DNA of 64,000 bases from Cellulomonas sp. JZ18 (lineage in GTDB: Bacteria; Actinomycetota; Actinomycetes; Actinomycetales; Cellulomonadaceae), in contig NZ_CP045245.1 in NCBI RefSeq assembly GCF_009720485.1, forward strand, positions 744,001 to 808,000. Reading direction: 5' to 3'. The notes below the pieces were generated by a model that did not search any database, was not told the DNA's origin, and was given only the letters and a program-made list of their open reading frames with translations. Position 1 is the stretch's first letter; each line of letters starts with the position of its first letter. Shown in pieces: positions 44,040-53,255 of this stretch. A program made the translations under genes and the position numbers.

Positions 44040-44847
44040 ACCGCACCGACCACCTCACCGCAGCCCTGCGCACGCTCGACCCCGCCGACCCCGCGTCGAC
44101 GCCCACGGCGCCCGCGCGCGCGCCGACCTCGCGGCGATCCTCGCCACCGACCCCGTCACCCCGGCCACCCCGGGCCGCCGCGCCCCCGCCGCGGGCCGCC
44201 GGCGCGCCCGTGCCCGTCGCGCTGCCGCGCTGGCCGGCGCGGCCGCCGCGGTCGCGGGCGTGCTGGTCGTGACACCTGCGCTGACCGGCGGCGACCGCGC
44301 CTTCGCCACCTGGACCGCCGCGCCTGGCGACCTCACGGGGCCGCAGCGGGCCGACGCCGTGGCCGGCTGCCGGGACGGGATGCGGCACGCGGCCGGCGAG
44401 CACACCGACGCGCTCGCGGACGCCCGGCCGGCCGTCGCCGAGCGACGGGGCGCGTGGACCACCGTGGTGCTCGCGGGGCCCGGCGGGTTCTCCGCGCTGT
44501 GCGTCACCGACTCCTCGGCCGGGTTCTTCAGGGACGGCATGGTCGGCTCGGTGGGCGTCGCGACGGGCCACGTCGAGCCGGCGCCCCGCGAGGTCCGCGC
44601 CACCGACCTGGGAACCGGCTCGATGTCCGCCGGGGACGTGTCGCTCGCGGCGGGGGCCGTCGGGACGGACGTCGTGGGGGTCCGGTACGCCAGCGCCTCC
44701 CGGGGGGACGTCGTGGCGACGGTCGCCGAGGGACGCTTCGCCCTGTGGCTGCCGGGCGACGAGCTGCGGGACGCGCCCCGCGCGGGCGTCGACGTGCAGG
44801 TGACCTACCGCGACGGCACCACGGGCACCGCCCGCCTGACGCTCTGA
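44036..44847 (+). CDS. Membrane partner of the ECF sigma factor (anti-sigma-like), frameshifted
   Basis: About 270 residues once one C is added to the C4 run at 44089-44092. N-terminus NRTDHLTAALRTLDPADP joins VDAHGARARADLAAILATDP, a short cytoplasmic part that could bind the sigma factor. A basic stretch precedes one membrane helix (AALAGAAAAVAGVLVVTPAL), and the outer domain of about 190 residues has two Cys (GCRDGM and ALCVTDSS). No zinc-binding HxxxCxxC motif is present, so it is not a ZAS anti-sigma factor. GTG 44036 overlaps the sigma stop. Role as anti-sigma is inferred from position. Confidence 0.7.
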
Positions 44848-44865
44848 CGACCCCCGGCGGTGACC

Positions 44866-44929
44866 GCCGTGACCCCGCGGTCCGTCAGCACCCGTCCGCG
44901 CACGTGCTGACGACCAGCGGGGTCACGGC
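44866..44929. terminator. Bipartite hairpin between convergent genes
   Basis: Outer stem GCCGTGACCCCGC (44866-44878) pairs with 44917-44929 (13 bp). The inner stem CGTCAGCAC (44883-44891) pairs with GTGCTGACG (44904-44912). A four-base internal loop lies between on each side. The inner part resembles the palindrome at 14688-14731. Confidence 0.75.
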
Positions 44930-45010
44930 CCGCCGGCGGGGGTCGTGAGCGGACGGCCGTGCACGACCCCCCGGTCGGCGGTACGTCGGCCCGACCTCCG
45001 GCGCTGTCGC

Positions 45011-45667
45011 TCAGCGCGGGACCGCCACCCCCGTCCGGTACGCCCACACCACGGTCTGCAGCCGGTCCCGCGTGCCGAGCTTCGTCATCGCGCGCCCCAG
45101 GTGGGACTTCACGGTGGACGGCTCCACGAACAGCGCGGCAGCGATCTCCGCGTTCGACATGCCCTCGGCGAGCAGGCGGACGATGTCGCGCTCGCGGGGG
45201 GTCAGCAGGCCGTCCGCCTCGGAGGGGTCCGGCGCGGGCCGGCGGCGCGCGAACTCGGCGATGACGCGGCGGGTCACGGTCTGGTCCACCATCCCCTCGC
45301 CGCGGGCCAGGCGGCGGATGGCCTCGGCGAGGTCGGCCGGGTCGGTGTCCTTGAGGACGAACCCGCTCGCGCCCGCCTCGAGCGCGCCGAACACGTAGTC
45401 GTCGAGGTCGAACGTCGTGACCACGAGGACCGCGGGCAGGTCCCCGTCGCGCTCGGCGACGATCTGCCGGGTGGCCGCCAGGCCGTCACCGCCCGGCATG
45501 CGCACGTCCATGCAGACGACGTCCGGCCGGGTGCGCCGGACCATCGCGACCGCCTCCGGCCCGCTGGACGCCTCGCCGACCACCTCCAGGTCGCCGGCGT
45601 CCTCGAGCAGCACGCGGAACCCCGCCCGCACCACGGCCTGGTCGTCCACCAGCGCCACCCGGATCAT
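45011..45667 (-). CDS. LuxR-type response regulator (NarL family)
   Basis: 218 residues. Receiver domain: LVDDQAVVRAGFR, phospho-Asp in DVVCMDVRMPGGDG, VVTTFDLDDYVFGAL, GASGFVLKD (Lys). HTH: LTPRERDIVRLLAEGMSNAEIAAALFVEPSTVKSHLGRAMTKLGTRDRLQTVV. ATG 45667 overlaps the stop of the sensor kinase by four bases. The kinase upstream phosphorylates it; targets may include the serine hydrolase just upstream and the ABC exporter further on. Confidence 0.95.
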   Translation of the reverse strand: MIRVALVDDQAVVRAGFRVLLEDAGDLEVVGEASSGPEAVAMVRRTRPDVVCMDVRMPGGDGLAATRQIVAERDGDLPAVLVVTTFDLDDYVFGALEAGASGFVLKDTDPADLAEAIRRLARGEGMVDQTVTRRVIAEFARRRPAPDPSEADGLLTPRERDIVRLLAEGMSNAEIAAALFVEPSTVKSHLGRAMTKLGTRDRLQTVVWAYRTGVAVPR

Positions 45668-46914
45668 GCGCGTCCTCCCTCGTCGTCCACCGGCACGTGC
45701 AGCCGCACGCGCCACCCGCCGTCGCCCGTGCGACCCGCCTCGAGCCGGCCGCCCACGAGCGCGGCCCGCTCACGCATGACCGCGAGACCCGTGCCGCCGC
45801 GCTCCCCGTGCACGACCGCGGCGCCCGGTGCGGCCGGCCCGTTCACCACGTCGAGCACGACCGCGCCCGCCTCGGCGGCGAGCCGCACCCGCACCGCGCC
45901 GCCGGGGGCGTGCTGGCGCGCGTTCGTCAGCGCCTGCTGCGCCACCCGGTACACCGACACGTCGGCGAGCGGCGGCAGCGGCGGCACCTCCCCGTCCCGG
46001 TCCAGGTGCACGTCGTCGCCCAGGGCCCGTGCGGCGGCGACGAGGTCGTCGAGCGCCGCGGCCCCGGGCACCGGCGCGAGCGCGTCCCGCTCGTCGTGGC
46101 GCAGCAGGCCGACGACCTGGCGCAGGTTGTCGAGCGTCTCGCGGCCCTGGTCGCGCAGCCAGGCGGCCCCGGCCCGGGCGGCGTCGGGGTCGCGGCCGAC
46201 GAGCCGCTCGACGGCCGCCGCCTGCACCACCATGCCCGACAGGTGGTGCGCCGCGACGTCGTGCAGCTCGCGCGCCAGGCGCGCCCGCTCGTCGGCGACG
46301 GCAGCCCGCACGCGCGCGTCCCGCTCACGCTCGAGCTGTTCGGCGCGCTCCTGCAGCAGCCGCAGGTGCTCGCGCCGGGTCGCCAGGTAGATCCCGACGA
46401 GCACCGAGAGCCCCCAGACGACGACGGCCGAGATCGTGTGCTGCAGCACCGTGTCCACGCCGCCGCCGCGCACGGCCGCCGCCGCACCGCTCGCGACGGC
46501 CTCGACCGCCGCGACGGACCACGCCGCCCGCAGCGCGCGCGCGGCGGGCAGGGTGGTGCCGAGGGTGGCTGCCGCCACGAACGCGGCGAGCGTGCGCACC
46601 GACATGTCGGGGGCCAGCGCGACGAGCGCCACCTGCGTGGCGACCACGAGCGCGACGCACGCCGCGAGCCGCACCCGCCGCACGGCGAGCGCGAGCGACT
46701 GCACCGCGACGAGCAGCAGCACCCACCGCTCCACGTCCGGCGCGGGGACGTCCTCGGGGGCGGCCAGCGCGGTCGTGCCCACGGTCACGAGGAGCATGAG
46801 CACGGCCGTCGCGACGGCCAGCACCACGTCGCGGGCGAACGGGCCCAGGGCCCCGAGGGGCGGCAGGCGCGCGGCCCACCACCCCTCGGTGCCCGTGCCC
46901 CGGGCGGTCTCCAT
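45664..46914 (-). CDS. Sensor histidine kinase (HisKA_3/NarL type)
   Basis: 416 residues. Six or so membrane helices in the first 190 residues, then a coiled coil (ATRREHLRLLQERAEQLERERDARVRAAV), the phosphorylation motif ADERARLARELHDVAAHHLSGMVVQ, and an HATPase domain with VAQQALTNARQHAP (N box) and GGTGLAVMRERAALVGG. M1 at 46914 is preferred to the ATG 46923 because GGGAGG touches the latter and is nine bases before 46914. It signals to the regulator encoded after it. The membrane-embedded sensor lacks an outer domain, typical of intramembrane-sensing kinases linked to envelope stress. Confidence 0.93.
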   Translation of the reverse strand: METARGTGTEGWWAARLPPLGALGPFARDVVLAVATAVLMLLVTVGTTALAAPEDVPAPDVERWVLLLVAVQSLALAVRRVRLAACVALVVATQVALVALAPDMSVRTLAAFVAAATLGTTLPAARALRAAWSVAAVEAVASGAAAAVRGGGVDTVLQHTISAVVVWGLSVLVGIYLATRREHLRLLQERAEQLERERDARVRAAVADERARLARELHDVAAHHLSGMVVQAAAVERLVGRDPDAARAGAAWLRDQGRETLDNLRQVVGLLRHDERDALAPVPGAAALDDLVAAARALGDDVHLDRDGEVPPLPPLADVSVYRVAQQALTNARQHAPGGAVRVRLAAEAGAVVLDVVNGPAAPGAAVVHGERGGTGLAVMRERAALVGGRLEAGRTGDGGWRVRLHVPVDDEGGRA

Positions 46915-46939
46915 GGCGGTCATCCTCCCGTGCCGCCGG

Positions 46940-49141
46940 TCAGTACGTGATGTCCGGCGAGAGAAGGAGCATCCCGTTCGCCGCGACGTCGACCGCGGCG
47001 AACGCGACCAGCACGACGGTCGCCGCCGTGACGCGCCACCAGCCGGTGCGGGCGCGGACCTCCGCGACGACCCGCCAGCCGGCCGCGACCAGACCGAGCA
47101 CCGCGACCAGGGTGAGGGCCTGCGCGCCGCGGACCAGCAGGTCCGGCACGGCCTGCAGCCCGAGCACGGCGAGCAGCACGTACACCCACAGGGCCACGGC
47201 GAGGACCGCGGCGACGGCGGCGAGGCGCGTGAGCAGGCGCGGCACGCGCAGGCGGGCGGCGGGGTCGGTGGCGGCGCGGTCGATGGTGGTGGGGTCGGTC
47301 GCGGCGGGAGCGGTGCGGGCCGTCGGCGGTGCGGCCGCGAGCGTCCCGGTGCTGCCGCCGGTGGCGTCGCCGGCCGTGGCCCAGGCGCTCGTCGGGAACC
47401 CGCCGGTCGTCCCGGCGTCGACGTCCTCACCGCCGGCGCCGTGCACGGCCGGGACGGTGCCACCGGTCGTCACCGCGCGCCGGGCGCGCACCCGGCGGAC
47501 GAGCGCGCCCACCGGCCACGCGAGCACCGCGAGGAGCAGCACGGCCGTCCCGCCCAGCAGCAGGGGTGCGAGCGCCGCGCGCCACGGCGTCAGGGGCGCG
47601 AGCGACATGGCGGAGTCGTGCCCGACCAGCTCGACCCGGCCGGCGTCGTCGGTCCGCACCGCGAGGCGACGGTCGCCGTCCACCTGCTGGTACACCCACG
47701 GTTCGACCTCCTCGTACGTGGACGGGCGCATCGTGCCGACGCCGGGGCTGAAGCGGACGCGGTCGCCGTCGACGACCTCGGCCGTGATCGGCTGCAGCGG
47801 CCCGACGCCGGTGAGGAACGTCGTGTGGAACCCGCGCGTGCTCTCGTAGCTGCCGGCCAGGGCCTGCGCGTGCTCGGCGCGGGTGGCGGCGTCGACGGTG
47901 CTGGTGGTGGCCTCGTCGGCGGGGAAGTACCGGTCGGCGAAGGCGGTGAGCAGGTCCTCGCGCAGCAGGTACGCGGCGCTGTCGACCCCGGTGCTGCTCA
48001 GCGAGAGGTACACGCCCGTGTCGTCGTCGGGCCACAGCTGCAGGTGGGAGTGGAACGCGGTGGTGTCGCCGCCGTGCCCGACGACGCGGTGGCCGTTGCG
48101 GGACTCGTCGAACCAGCCGAGCCCCATCCGCTCGCCCTGTGCGAGCGCGCCGAGCGCGTCCGCGTCGAGCGCGGGACGCTGCATGAGGTCGCGCGTCGCG
48201 GCGGACAGCATCTCCTCGCCCTCGCCCTCGCCCTCGCCCTCGCCCGTGTGCCCGAGGTGGGCGAGCATGAAGCGCGCCATGTCGGTCGCCGTCGCGCTGA
48301 AGGCGCCGGCCGGCGGCTGCCCGACCACCTCGAAGCCCAGCGGCTCCTCGTCCGACGTCGGGTAGCCCAGCGCGACGTCGTCCGCGAGGTCGTCCGGCAG
48401 CGGCTGCGCGAACGACGAGGAGTCCATCCCGGCCGGTGCCAGGACGTGCTCGGCGACGTACTGCTCGAACGGCTGCCCGCTCACGGCCTCCACGACGTAC
48501 CCGGCGAGCGCGTTGCCGTAGTTGGAGTACGCCGGCGTGGTGCCCGGCTCGTACACCTGCACCGGCGGCGCCTCGACGAGGCTGCGGCGCAGGTCCGGCG
48601 TGGTGCCCTCCGCGCCGATGAGCCCGGCGACGCGCTCCTCGAAGCCCGCGGTGTGCGTGAGCAGGTGCCGCAGCGTGACGGGGTGCGGCAGGTCCAGGCC
48701 GAGCTGCGTGTACCGCTCGACGTCCGTGTCCAGGTCCACCTCGCCCCGCTCGACGAGCTGCATGACCGCGGTCGCCGTGAGCATCTTCGAGACCGAGCCG
48801 ACGCGGAACAGCGTGCGCTCGGGGTCGACCGGCGTGCCGGCCGCGACGTCGGCCACGCCGAAGCCGCGCGCGGTGACGACCTCCCCGTCGTGGACAACCG
48901 CCACGGTCGCGCCCGCGATCCGGGACTCCTCGAGCGCCTCGGGCACGGTGCCGTCGAGCCAGGCGTCGACGTCGGCGCGGGTGAGGCCGGCGTCCGACGC
49001 GGCCTGCGGCGGGGGTGGTGCGGGCACGTCCGCGGCGGCTCCGCCCGCGCACGCGGCGAGCGTCGTGACGAGCGCGGCCCCGACGACCGCCAGGGCGGTG
49101 CGCCGGGTGCCGGGACGGCGGGTGCGAGGGTCCGTGTGCAT
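46940..49141 (-). CDS. Membrane-bound serine hydrolase (beta-lactamase/PBP4* family)
   Basis: 733 residues, long for the family. A lipoprotein-like signal (VTTLAACAGG) is followed by the class C beta-lactamase fold: active Ser in RVGSVSKMLTATAVMQL (SxxK), YSNYGNALAGYVVEAVSG (YxN) and HRVVGHGGDTTAFHS (HxG) near residue 390. After residue 520 come four helices (LAPLLLGGTAVLLLAVLAWPVGAL and three near the C-terminus), so the catalytic part faces outward. A microsatellite encodes GEGEGEGEGE within it. AGGAGG stands five bases before ATG 49141. Its place between two kinase/regulator pairs suggests cell-wall stress regulation. Confidence 0.9.
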   Translation of the reverse strand: MHTDPRTRRPGTRRTALAVVGAALVTTLAACAGGAAADVPAPPPPQAASDAGLTRADVDAWLDGTVPEALEESRIAGATVAVVHDGEVVTARGFGVADVAAGTPVDPERTLFRVGSVSKMLTATAVMQLVERGEVDLDTDVERYTQLGLDLPHPVTLRHLLTHTAGFEERVAGLIGAEGTTPDLRRSLVEAPPVQVYEPGTTPAYSNYGNALAGYVVEAVSGQPFEQYVAEHVLAPAGMDSSSFAQPLPDDLADDVALGYPTSDEEPLGFEVVGQPPAGAFSATATDMARFMLAHLGHTGEGEGEGEGEEMLSAATRDLMQRPALDADALGALAQGERMGLGWFDESRNGHRVVGHGGDTTAFHSHLQLWPDDDTGVYLSLSSTGVDSAAYLLREDLLTAFADRYFPADEATTSTVDAATRAEHAQALAGSYESTRGFHTTFLTGVGPLQPITAEVVDGDRVRFSPGVGTMRPSTYEEVEPWVYQQVDGDRRLAVRTDDAGRVELVGHDSAMSLAPLTPWRAALAPLLLGGTAVLLLAVLAWPVGALVRRVRARRAVTTGGTVPAVHGAGGEDVDAGTTGGFPTSAWATAGDATGGSTGTLAAAPPTARTAPAATDPTTIDRAATDPAARLRVPRLLTRLAAVAAVLAVALWVYVLLAVLGLQAVPDLLVRGAQALTLVAVLGLVAAGWRVVAEVRARTGWWRVTAATVVLVAFAAVDVAANGMLLLSPDITY
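48215..48244 (-). repeat. 6-bp microsatellite inside the serine hydrolase gene
   Basis: Five copies of CTCGCC (plus strand), encoding Gly-Glu repeats. Being in frame, copy changes would alter loop length only. Sixfold units are prone to slippage. Confidence 0.85.
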
Positions 49142-49313
49142 GGTGTCCTCCTGCCGCCGCGAGGGCCCGGGGGATCCGGGCGAGGGCCTCACGACCATGC
49201 GTCCATGCTGGTCAGCCTGGGTTCGCCACCGCTTCGGGCGCGGTGGCGAACCTCGTGTGCGACCTCTGGGGGAGGAGCGGGCGACGGACGTCGCCCGCGG
49301 GACGCAAACCGCC

Positions 49314-49991
49314 CTACGCCGTCCCCGCGCGCACCAGGCCCGTCTCGTACGCGAGCACGACGGCCTGCACGCGGTCGCGCACGCCGAGCTTGGCGAGGAT
49401 CCGCCCGACGTGCGTCTTCACGGTCGCCTCCGAGAGGAACAGCGCGGCCGCGACCTCGGCGTTCGACGAGCCCTCGGCGACGCAGCGCAGCACCTCCAGC
49501 TCGCGTGGCGTCAGGTCGGCCAGGCGGGGGTGCGGCGCGTGCGGGTCCGGCGCCGCGCCCGACTCCGGGAACCGCCCCGCGAAGAGCTCGAGCATGCGGC
49601 GCGTGACGCGGGGCGAGACGACGGCGTCGCCGGACGCGACCGTCCGCACGGCCTCGACGAGGTCGGCGGGCCGCGCGTCCTTGAGCATGAAGCCGCTCGC
49701 CCCGGCCCCGAGCGCCGCGAACGCGTACTCGTCGAGGTCGAACGTGGTGAGCACGAGCACGCGCACCTCGGGGTGCGCCTCCACGACCCGCCGCGTGGCC
49801 TCGATGCCGTCCACGCCCGGCATGCGCACGTCCATGAGCACGACGTCCGGGCGCAGGGCGCGGACCTGCTCGACCGCCGTCGCGCCGTCGCCCGCCTCGC
49901 CGACGACGTCCACGACGCCGGAGCTCTCGAGGATGAGCCGGAACCCCACCCGGACCAGCGGCTGGTCGTCCACCAGCAGGACCGTCGTCAT
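49314..49991 (-). CDS. LuxR-type response regulator (NarL family), second system
   Basis: 225 residues. Receiver: LLVDDQPLVRVGFR, DVVLMDVRMPGVDG, VLTTFDLDEYAFAAL, GASGFMLKD. HTH: LTPRELEVLRCVAEGSSNAEVAAALFLSEATVKTHVGRILAKLGVRDRVQAVVLAYETGLV. The ATG at 49991 overlaps the stop of its kinase by four bases. It is 64 percent or so alike in layout to the regulator at 45011, suggesting an old duplication, though the figure was not computed. A promoter region of about 170 bases separates it from the serine hydrolase. Confidence 0.94.
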   Translation of the reverse strand: MTTVLLVDDQPLVRVGFRLILESSGVVDVVGEAGDGATAVEQVRALRPDVVLMDVRMPGVDGIEATRRVVEAHPEVRVLVLTTFDLDEYAFAALGAGASGFMLKDARPADLVEAVRTVASGDAVVSPRVTRRMLELFAGRFPESGAAPDPHAPHPRLADLTPRELEVLRCVAEGSSNAEVAAALFLSEATVKTHVGRILAKLGVRDRVQAVVLAYETGLVRAGTA

Positions 49992-51370
49992 GCGTCTCCC
50001 TCGTGCCACGGCAGCAGCGCGCGCACGCGCCACCCCCGACCGTGCGGACCGGCCTCCACCGTGCCGCCGAACACCGCGGCCCGCTCGGACATCCCGACCA
50101 CGCCGCGCCCGCTGCCGGTGGTGCGGACGCCGGGCGTGCCGCCGCCCCCGTCGGTGACGACGACCTCGACGGCGTCCGGGCCCCGGCGCACCTCGACGTG
50201 CACGTCGGCGGTGGCGGGCGCGTGCCGCAGCGTGTTCGTCAGCGACTCCTGGACGATGCGGTAGACCGCGAGCTGCACCGCCGGGTCGAGCTCCTCGAGG
50301 CCCGTGACCGCGAGGCCCGACGTCCGTACCGGCAGCCCCGCGGTGCGGGCGCGCTCGACGAGCCGGGCCAGGTCGAGGCTGCCCGGCTGCGGCTCGAGCG
50401 GCGCCCCGGCGTCGGTGCCGGGCGCGCGCGCGCCGGCGTCCTCGTGCAGCACGCCGAGGATCCGTCGCATGTCCCCGAGCGCGGCGCGCCCGGTGTCGAC
50501 GAGCTCGTCGAGGGCCGCCCGGGCCCGCTCGGGCGCGACGTCGAACGCGGCGGACGCCCCGCCGCCCAGCGCGACCATGACGGAGATGCTGTGCGCGACG
50601 ACGTCGTGCATCTCGCGCGCGATCTGCGCGCGCTCGGACGCCTGGGCGAGCCGGGTGCGCTGCGCCTGCTCCTCGGCCCGCGCACGGGCGGCCTCGGCGA
50701 GCGCGGCGGCGCGCTGGCGCCGGGCGTGCACGAGGGTGCCGACCCCGACGGCGACGAGCGCCAGCACCAGTGCGGGCCCGGCGGTGACCCACCAGGACGC
50801 GCTCGTCGCGAAGCCGAACGGGCCGCTGCCCGTGGTGCGCGCGAACGCGGCGTCGTCGGAGCGGTCGACGCCGAGCATCTTCGCCCCGACCGTGAGCGCG
50901 AGCGGGAACGCGCGCGCCGCCACCAGCAGCGCGAGCACGCCCGCACCCGCCACGGCCCACACGGCACGTGCGCGCCCCGACGCCGCGACGCCGTACAGCG
51001 CGAGCGCGAGGCCGAGGTCGAGGCCGTTCGTCGCCCCCGTCAGCGCGAGCGACGCGACGCCGAGGCCCGCCATGACGGCCGCGACCGTCACCGGGCGACG
51101 ACGGCGCCACAGGAGCGCGACCGCGCCCGCGAGCGTCAGCACGAGCGACGCGAGCTGCATGAGCAGCAGCCGCCCGTCGTCCACGACCTCGTGCAGCCAG
51201 TACATCGAGTCGGCACCCAGGCCGAGCAGCAGGGCCCAGCCGGTGAAGACGACGACGACGGCGGCGTCGGCGGCGCGGTCGACGAGGCCGGGGTGCCGGA
51301 CGAGGAACCGGCGGAGCGCCGCGGTCGCGCGGGGAGCGCGACGGTCGCCCGTCGTCGGCCCGTCGCCCAT
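49988..51370 (-). CDS. Sensor histidine kinase, second system
   Basis: 460 residues. About six helices in the first 250 residues, with an outer loop (VGAKMLGVDRSDDAAFARTTGSGPFGFATSASW), a coiled coil (RRQRAAALAEAARARAEEQAQRTRL), the phospho-site ERAQIAREMHDVVAHSISVMVALGGG, then VQESLTNTLRHAP and GRGVVGMSERAAVFGG. GAGGAGG precedes ATG 51370. It is the third gene after an ABC ATPase/permease pair in the same direction; an ABC transporter plus NarL-type system is a known detoxification module in actinobacteria (BceAB-like in concept, different in family). Confidence 0.94.
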   Translation of the reverse strand: MGDGPTTGDRRAPRATAALRRFLVRHPGLVDRAADAAVVVVFTGWALLLGLGADSMYWLHEVVDDGRLLLMQLASLVLTLAGAVALLWRRRRPVTVAAVMAGLGVASLALTGATNGLDLGLALALYGVAASGRARAVWAVAGAGVLALLVAARAFPLALTVGAKMLGVDRSDDAAFARTTGSGPFGFATSASWWVTAGPALVLALVAVGVGTLVHARRQRAAALAEAARARAEEQAQRTRLAQASERAQIAREMHDVVAHSISVMVALGGGASAAFDVAPERARAALDELVDTGRAALGDMRRILGVLHEDAGARAPGTDAGAPLEPQPGSLDLARLVERARTAGLPVRTSGLAVTGLEELDPAVQLAVYRIVQESLTNTLRHAPATADVHVEVRRGPDAVEVVVTDGGGGTPGVRTTGSGRGVVGMSERAAVFGGTVEAGPHGRGWRVRALLPWHEGDA

Positions 51371-51468
51371 GCCACCTCCTCGCCCGTCCGTGCATCCTCC
51401 CAGCCCACCGGTGACGGGCGCGGCGGGGCGGACGGCCGCAGCCGCCCGCCCCGCCGCCGAGCCCGTGC

Positions 51469-52311
51469 TCAGGCGTCCCTCCGGTGCAGGAGCACGGCCG
51501 CCAGAGCGAGCGCGCCGACGGCCCACGCGAGCATGACGCCGTACCCGGTCCACGGGGGCAGGTCGCTGTTCACGGACGTGATGACGGACCCGAAGGCGTC
51601 GTTCGTGACCAGCCGCGCACCGGCGCTCGTGGGCAGGTACTGGACGGCGTCGCGCAGCGGGTCCCACGGGATCATCCCCAGGCCGTTCTCGACGACCAGC
51701 AGCAGGCCGAGCACGACCGCGATCCCGGCGGCGCTGCTGCGCACGAGCGCACCCACCGCGAACGCGAGGGCGGACGCCGTGGCGAGGAACAGCGGGACGC
51801 CGGCCATGATCCGCAGGTCGTCCGGGTCCGTGAGGTCGACGGGCATGCCCCCGGCCGCGAGCGACGGGGCGGCGGCGGCCCACCCGACGCCGACCAGGAC
51901 GACCGACGCCACGAGCACGGCGGCGACGGTGACGAGCAGCTTGGCGGCCAGCGCCGGGACGCGGGTGGGCGCGGCGACGAGCGTCGAGCGGATCTGCCCG
52001 GTGCCGTACTCGCCGGCGATGCTCAGCACGCCGACGGTGCTGAACGCGAGCAGCGCCGTCGTGACGCCCGCCGTGGCGTACACGGACCCGAGACGGTCCG
52101 GGTCGGGGTGCTCGGCGGCGACGGCGCTGACGCTCCACGACTGCATCCCGGCGAACGCCGCACCGAGCAGCACGCCGGCGCCGAGCACCCACCAGGTCGA
52201 GCGCAGCGAGCGGAGCTTGATCCACTCGGCGCGCAGCAGGCGGCCGAAGCCCACGGGCCGGACGGCCACGCGCGGGGGTGTCGTGGCGGCGGTGGGGACG
52301 AGGACGGTCAT
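51469..52311 (-). CDS. ABC-2 type transporter permease
   Basis: 280 residues. Six helices in the ABC-2 arrangement, starting with RLLRAEWIKLRSLRSTWWVLGAGVLLGAAFAG, an EYGTGQIRSTLVAAPTRVPALAAKLLVTVAAVL loop-helix typical of the family, and a long outer loop before the last helix (PLRDAVQYLPTSAGARLVTNDAFGSVITS). Start overlaps the ATPase stop by four bases (ATGA). Exports lipids or an antibiotic as a dimer with the ATPase. Confidence 0.92.
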   Translation of the reverse strand: MTVLVPTAATTPPRVAVRPVGFGRLLRAEWIKLRSLRSTWWVLGAGVLLGAAFAGMQSWSVSAVAAEHPDPDRLGSVYATAGVTTALLAFSTVGVLSIAGEYGTGQIRSTLVAAPTRVPALAAKLLVTVAAVLVASVVLVGVGWAAAAPSLAAGGMPVDLTDPDDLRIMAGVPLFLATASALAFAVGALVRSSAAGIAVVLGLLLVVENGLGMIPWDPLRDAVQYLPTSAGARLVTNDAFGSVITSVNSDLPPWTGYGVMLAWAVGALALAAVLLHRRDA

Positions 52312-53255
52312 CGGTGGTCTCCTGCGGTGCGGCGGGGCGAGGGCGTGGCGTCGGCGGAGCGGTACTCGACGGCGCCGGCGGTCAGCTGCAGGTAGGCGTC
52401 CTCGAGCGACGTCTCGACGGGGGCGAGGCCGTGCAGCACGAGGCCGGCCGCGGCCGCGACGGCGGCGATCGCGGGCGGCGTGCTCCCGGTCACCTCGAGC
52501 GTGTCGTGGGCGAGGGACGTGACCTCGACGCCCGGGTCGCGCACGAGCACGGCCGCCAGCCGGGCGGCGGACGGCGTGCGCACGTGCACCGCGGAGGACT
52601 GCGCGCGGGCGACGACCTCGGCGACGGGCGCGTCGGCGATGACCCGGCCCCGCCCGACGACGACGAGGTGGTCCGCCGTGAGCGCCATCTCGGACATCAG
52701 GTGCGAGGACAGGAACACGGTGCGTCCCTCGGCGGCGAGGCCGCGCAGCAGGGTGCGGACCCACAGCACCCCCTCCGGGTCCAGGCCGTTGACCGGCTCG
52801 TCGAGGATCAGCGTGCGGGGGTCGCCGAGCAGTGCGGCGGCGATGCCGAGGCGCTGCCCCATCCCCAGGGAGAAGGTCCCCGCCCGCGTGCGCGCCACCG
52901 ACGTCAGGCCGGTCGCCTCCATCACCTCGTCGACCCGCCGCCGGCCGATGCCGTGCGTCGCGGCCTGCGCGAGCAGGTGGTCGCGGGCGCTGCGGCCCGT
53001 GTGCACGGCCCTGGCGTCGAGGAGCGCCCCGACCTCCCCGAGCGGTGCGGGGTGCCGGGCGTACGGCCGGCCGTTGACCGTGACGGTCCCGCTCGTCGGC
53101 CGGTCCAGGCCGACGATCATCCGCATCGTCGTCGACTTCCCCGCGCCGTTGGGTCCGAGGAACCCCGTCACGGCGCCCGGGCGGACCGTGAAGGTCATCC
53201 CGTCGACGGCGGTCCTGTCCCCGTACCTCTTCGTCAGCCCTGCGACCTCGATCAT
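52308..53255 (-). CDS. ABC transporter ATP-binding protein (CcmA/DrrA type)
   Basis: 315 residues. Walker A GPNGAGKST, FSLGMGQRLGIAAALLGDPRTLILDEPVNGLDPEGVLW (signature with LGMGQR and Walker B), and VFLSSHLMSEM (H-loop). C-terminal region (VHVRTPSAARLAAVL..., VTSLAHDTLEVTGS, LAPVETSLEDAYLQLTAGAVEYR) as in drug-export ATPases. ATG 53255 has AGGAGG four to five bases upstream. First gene of the ATPase/permease/kinase/regulator set. Confidence 0.94.
   Translation of the reverse strand: MIEVAGLTKRYGDRTAVDGMTFTVRPGAVTGFLGPNGAGKSTTMRMIVGLDRPTSGTVTVNGRPYARHPAPLGEVGALLDARAVHTGRSARDHLLAQAATHGIGRRRVDEVMEATGLTSVARTRAGTFSLGMGQRLGIAAALLGDPRTLILDEPVNGLDPEGVLWVRTLLRGLAAEGRTVFLSSHLMSEMALTADHLVVVGRGRVIADAPVAEVVARAQSSAVHVRTPSAARLAAVLVRDPGVEVTSLAHDTLEVTGSTPPAIAAVAAAAGLVLHGLAPVETSLEDAYLQLTAGAVEYRSADATPSPRRTAGDHR

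Noticed and set aside
45011..53255. Glycopeptide-resistance (VanRS-like) cluster
   Set aside because: Kinases and regulators are NarL/LuxR type, not OmpR type, and no ligase or dehydrogenase genes of that pathway are present.
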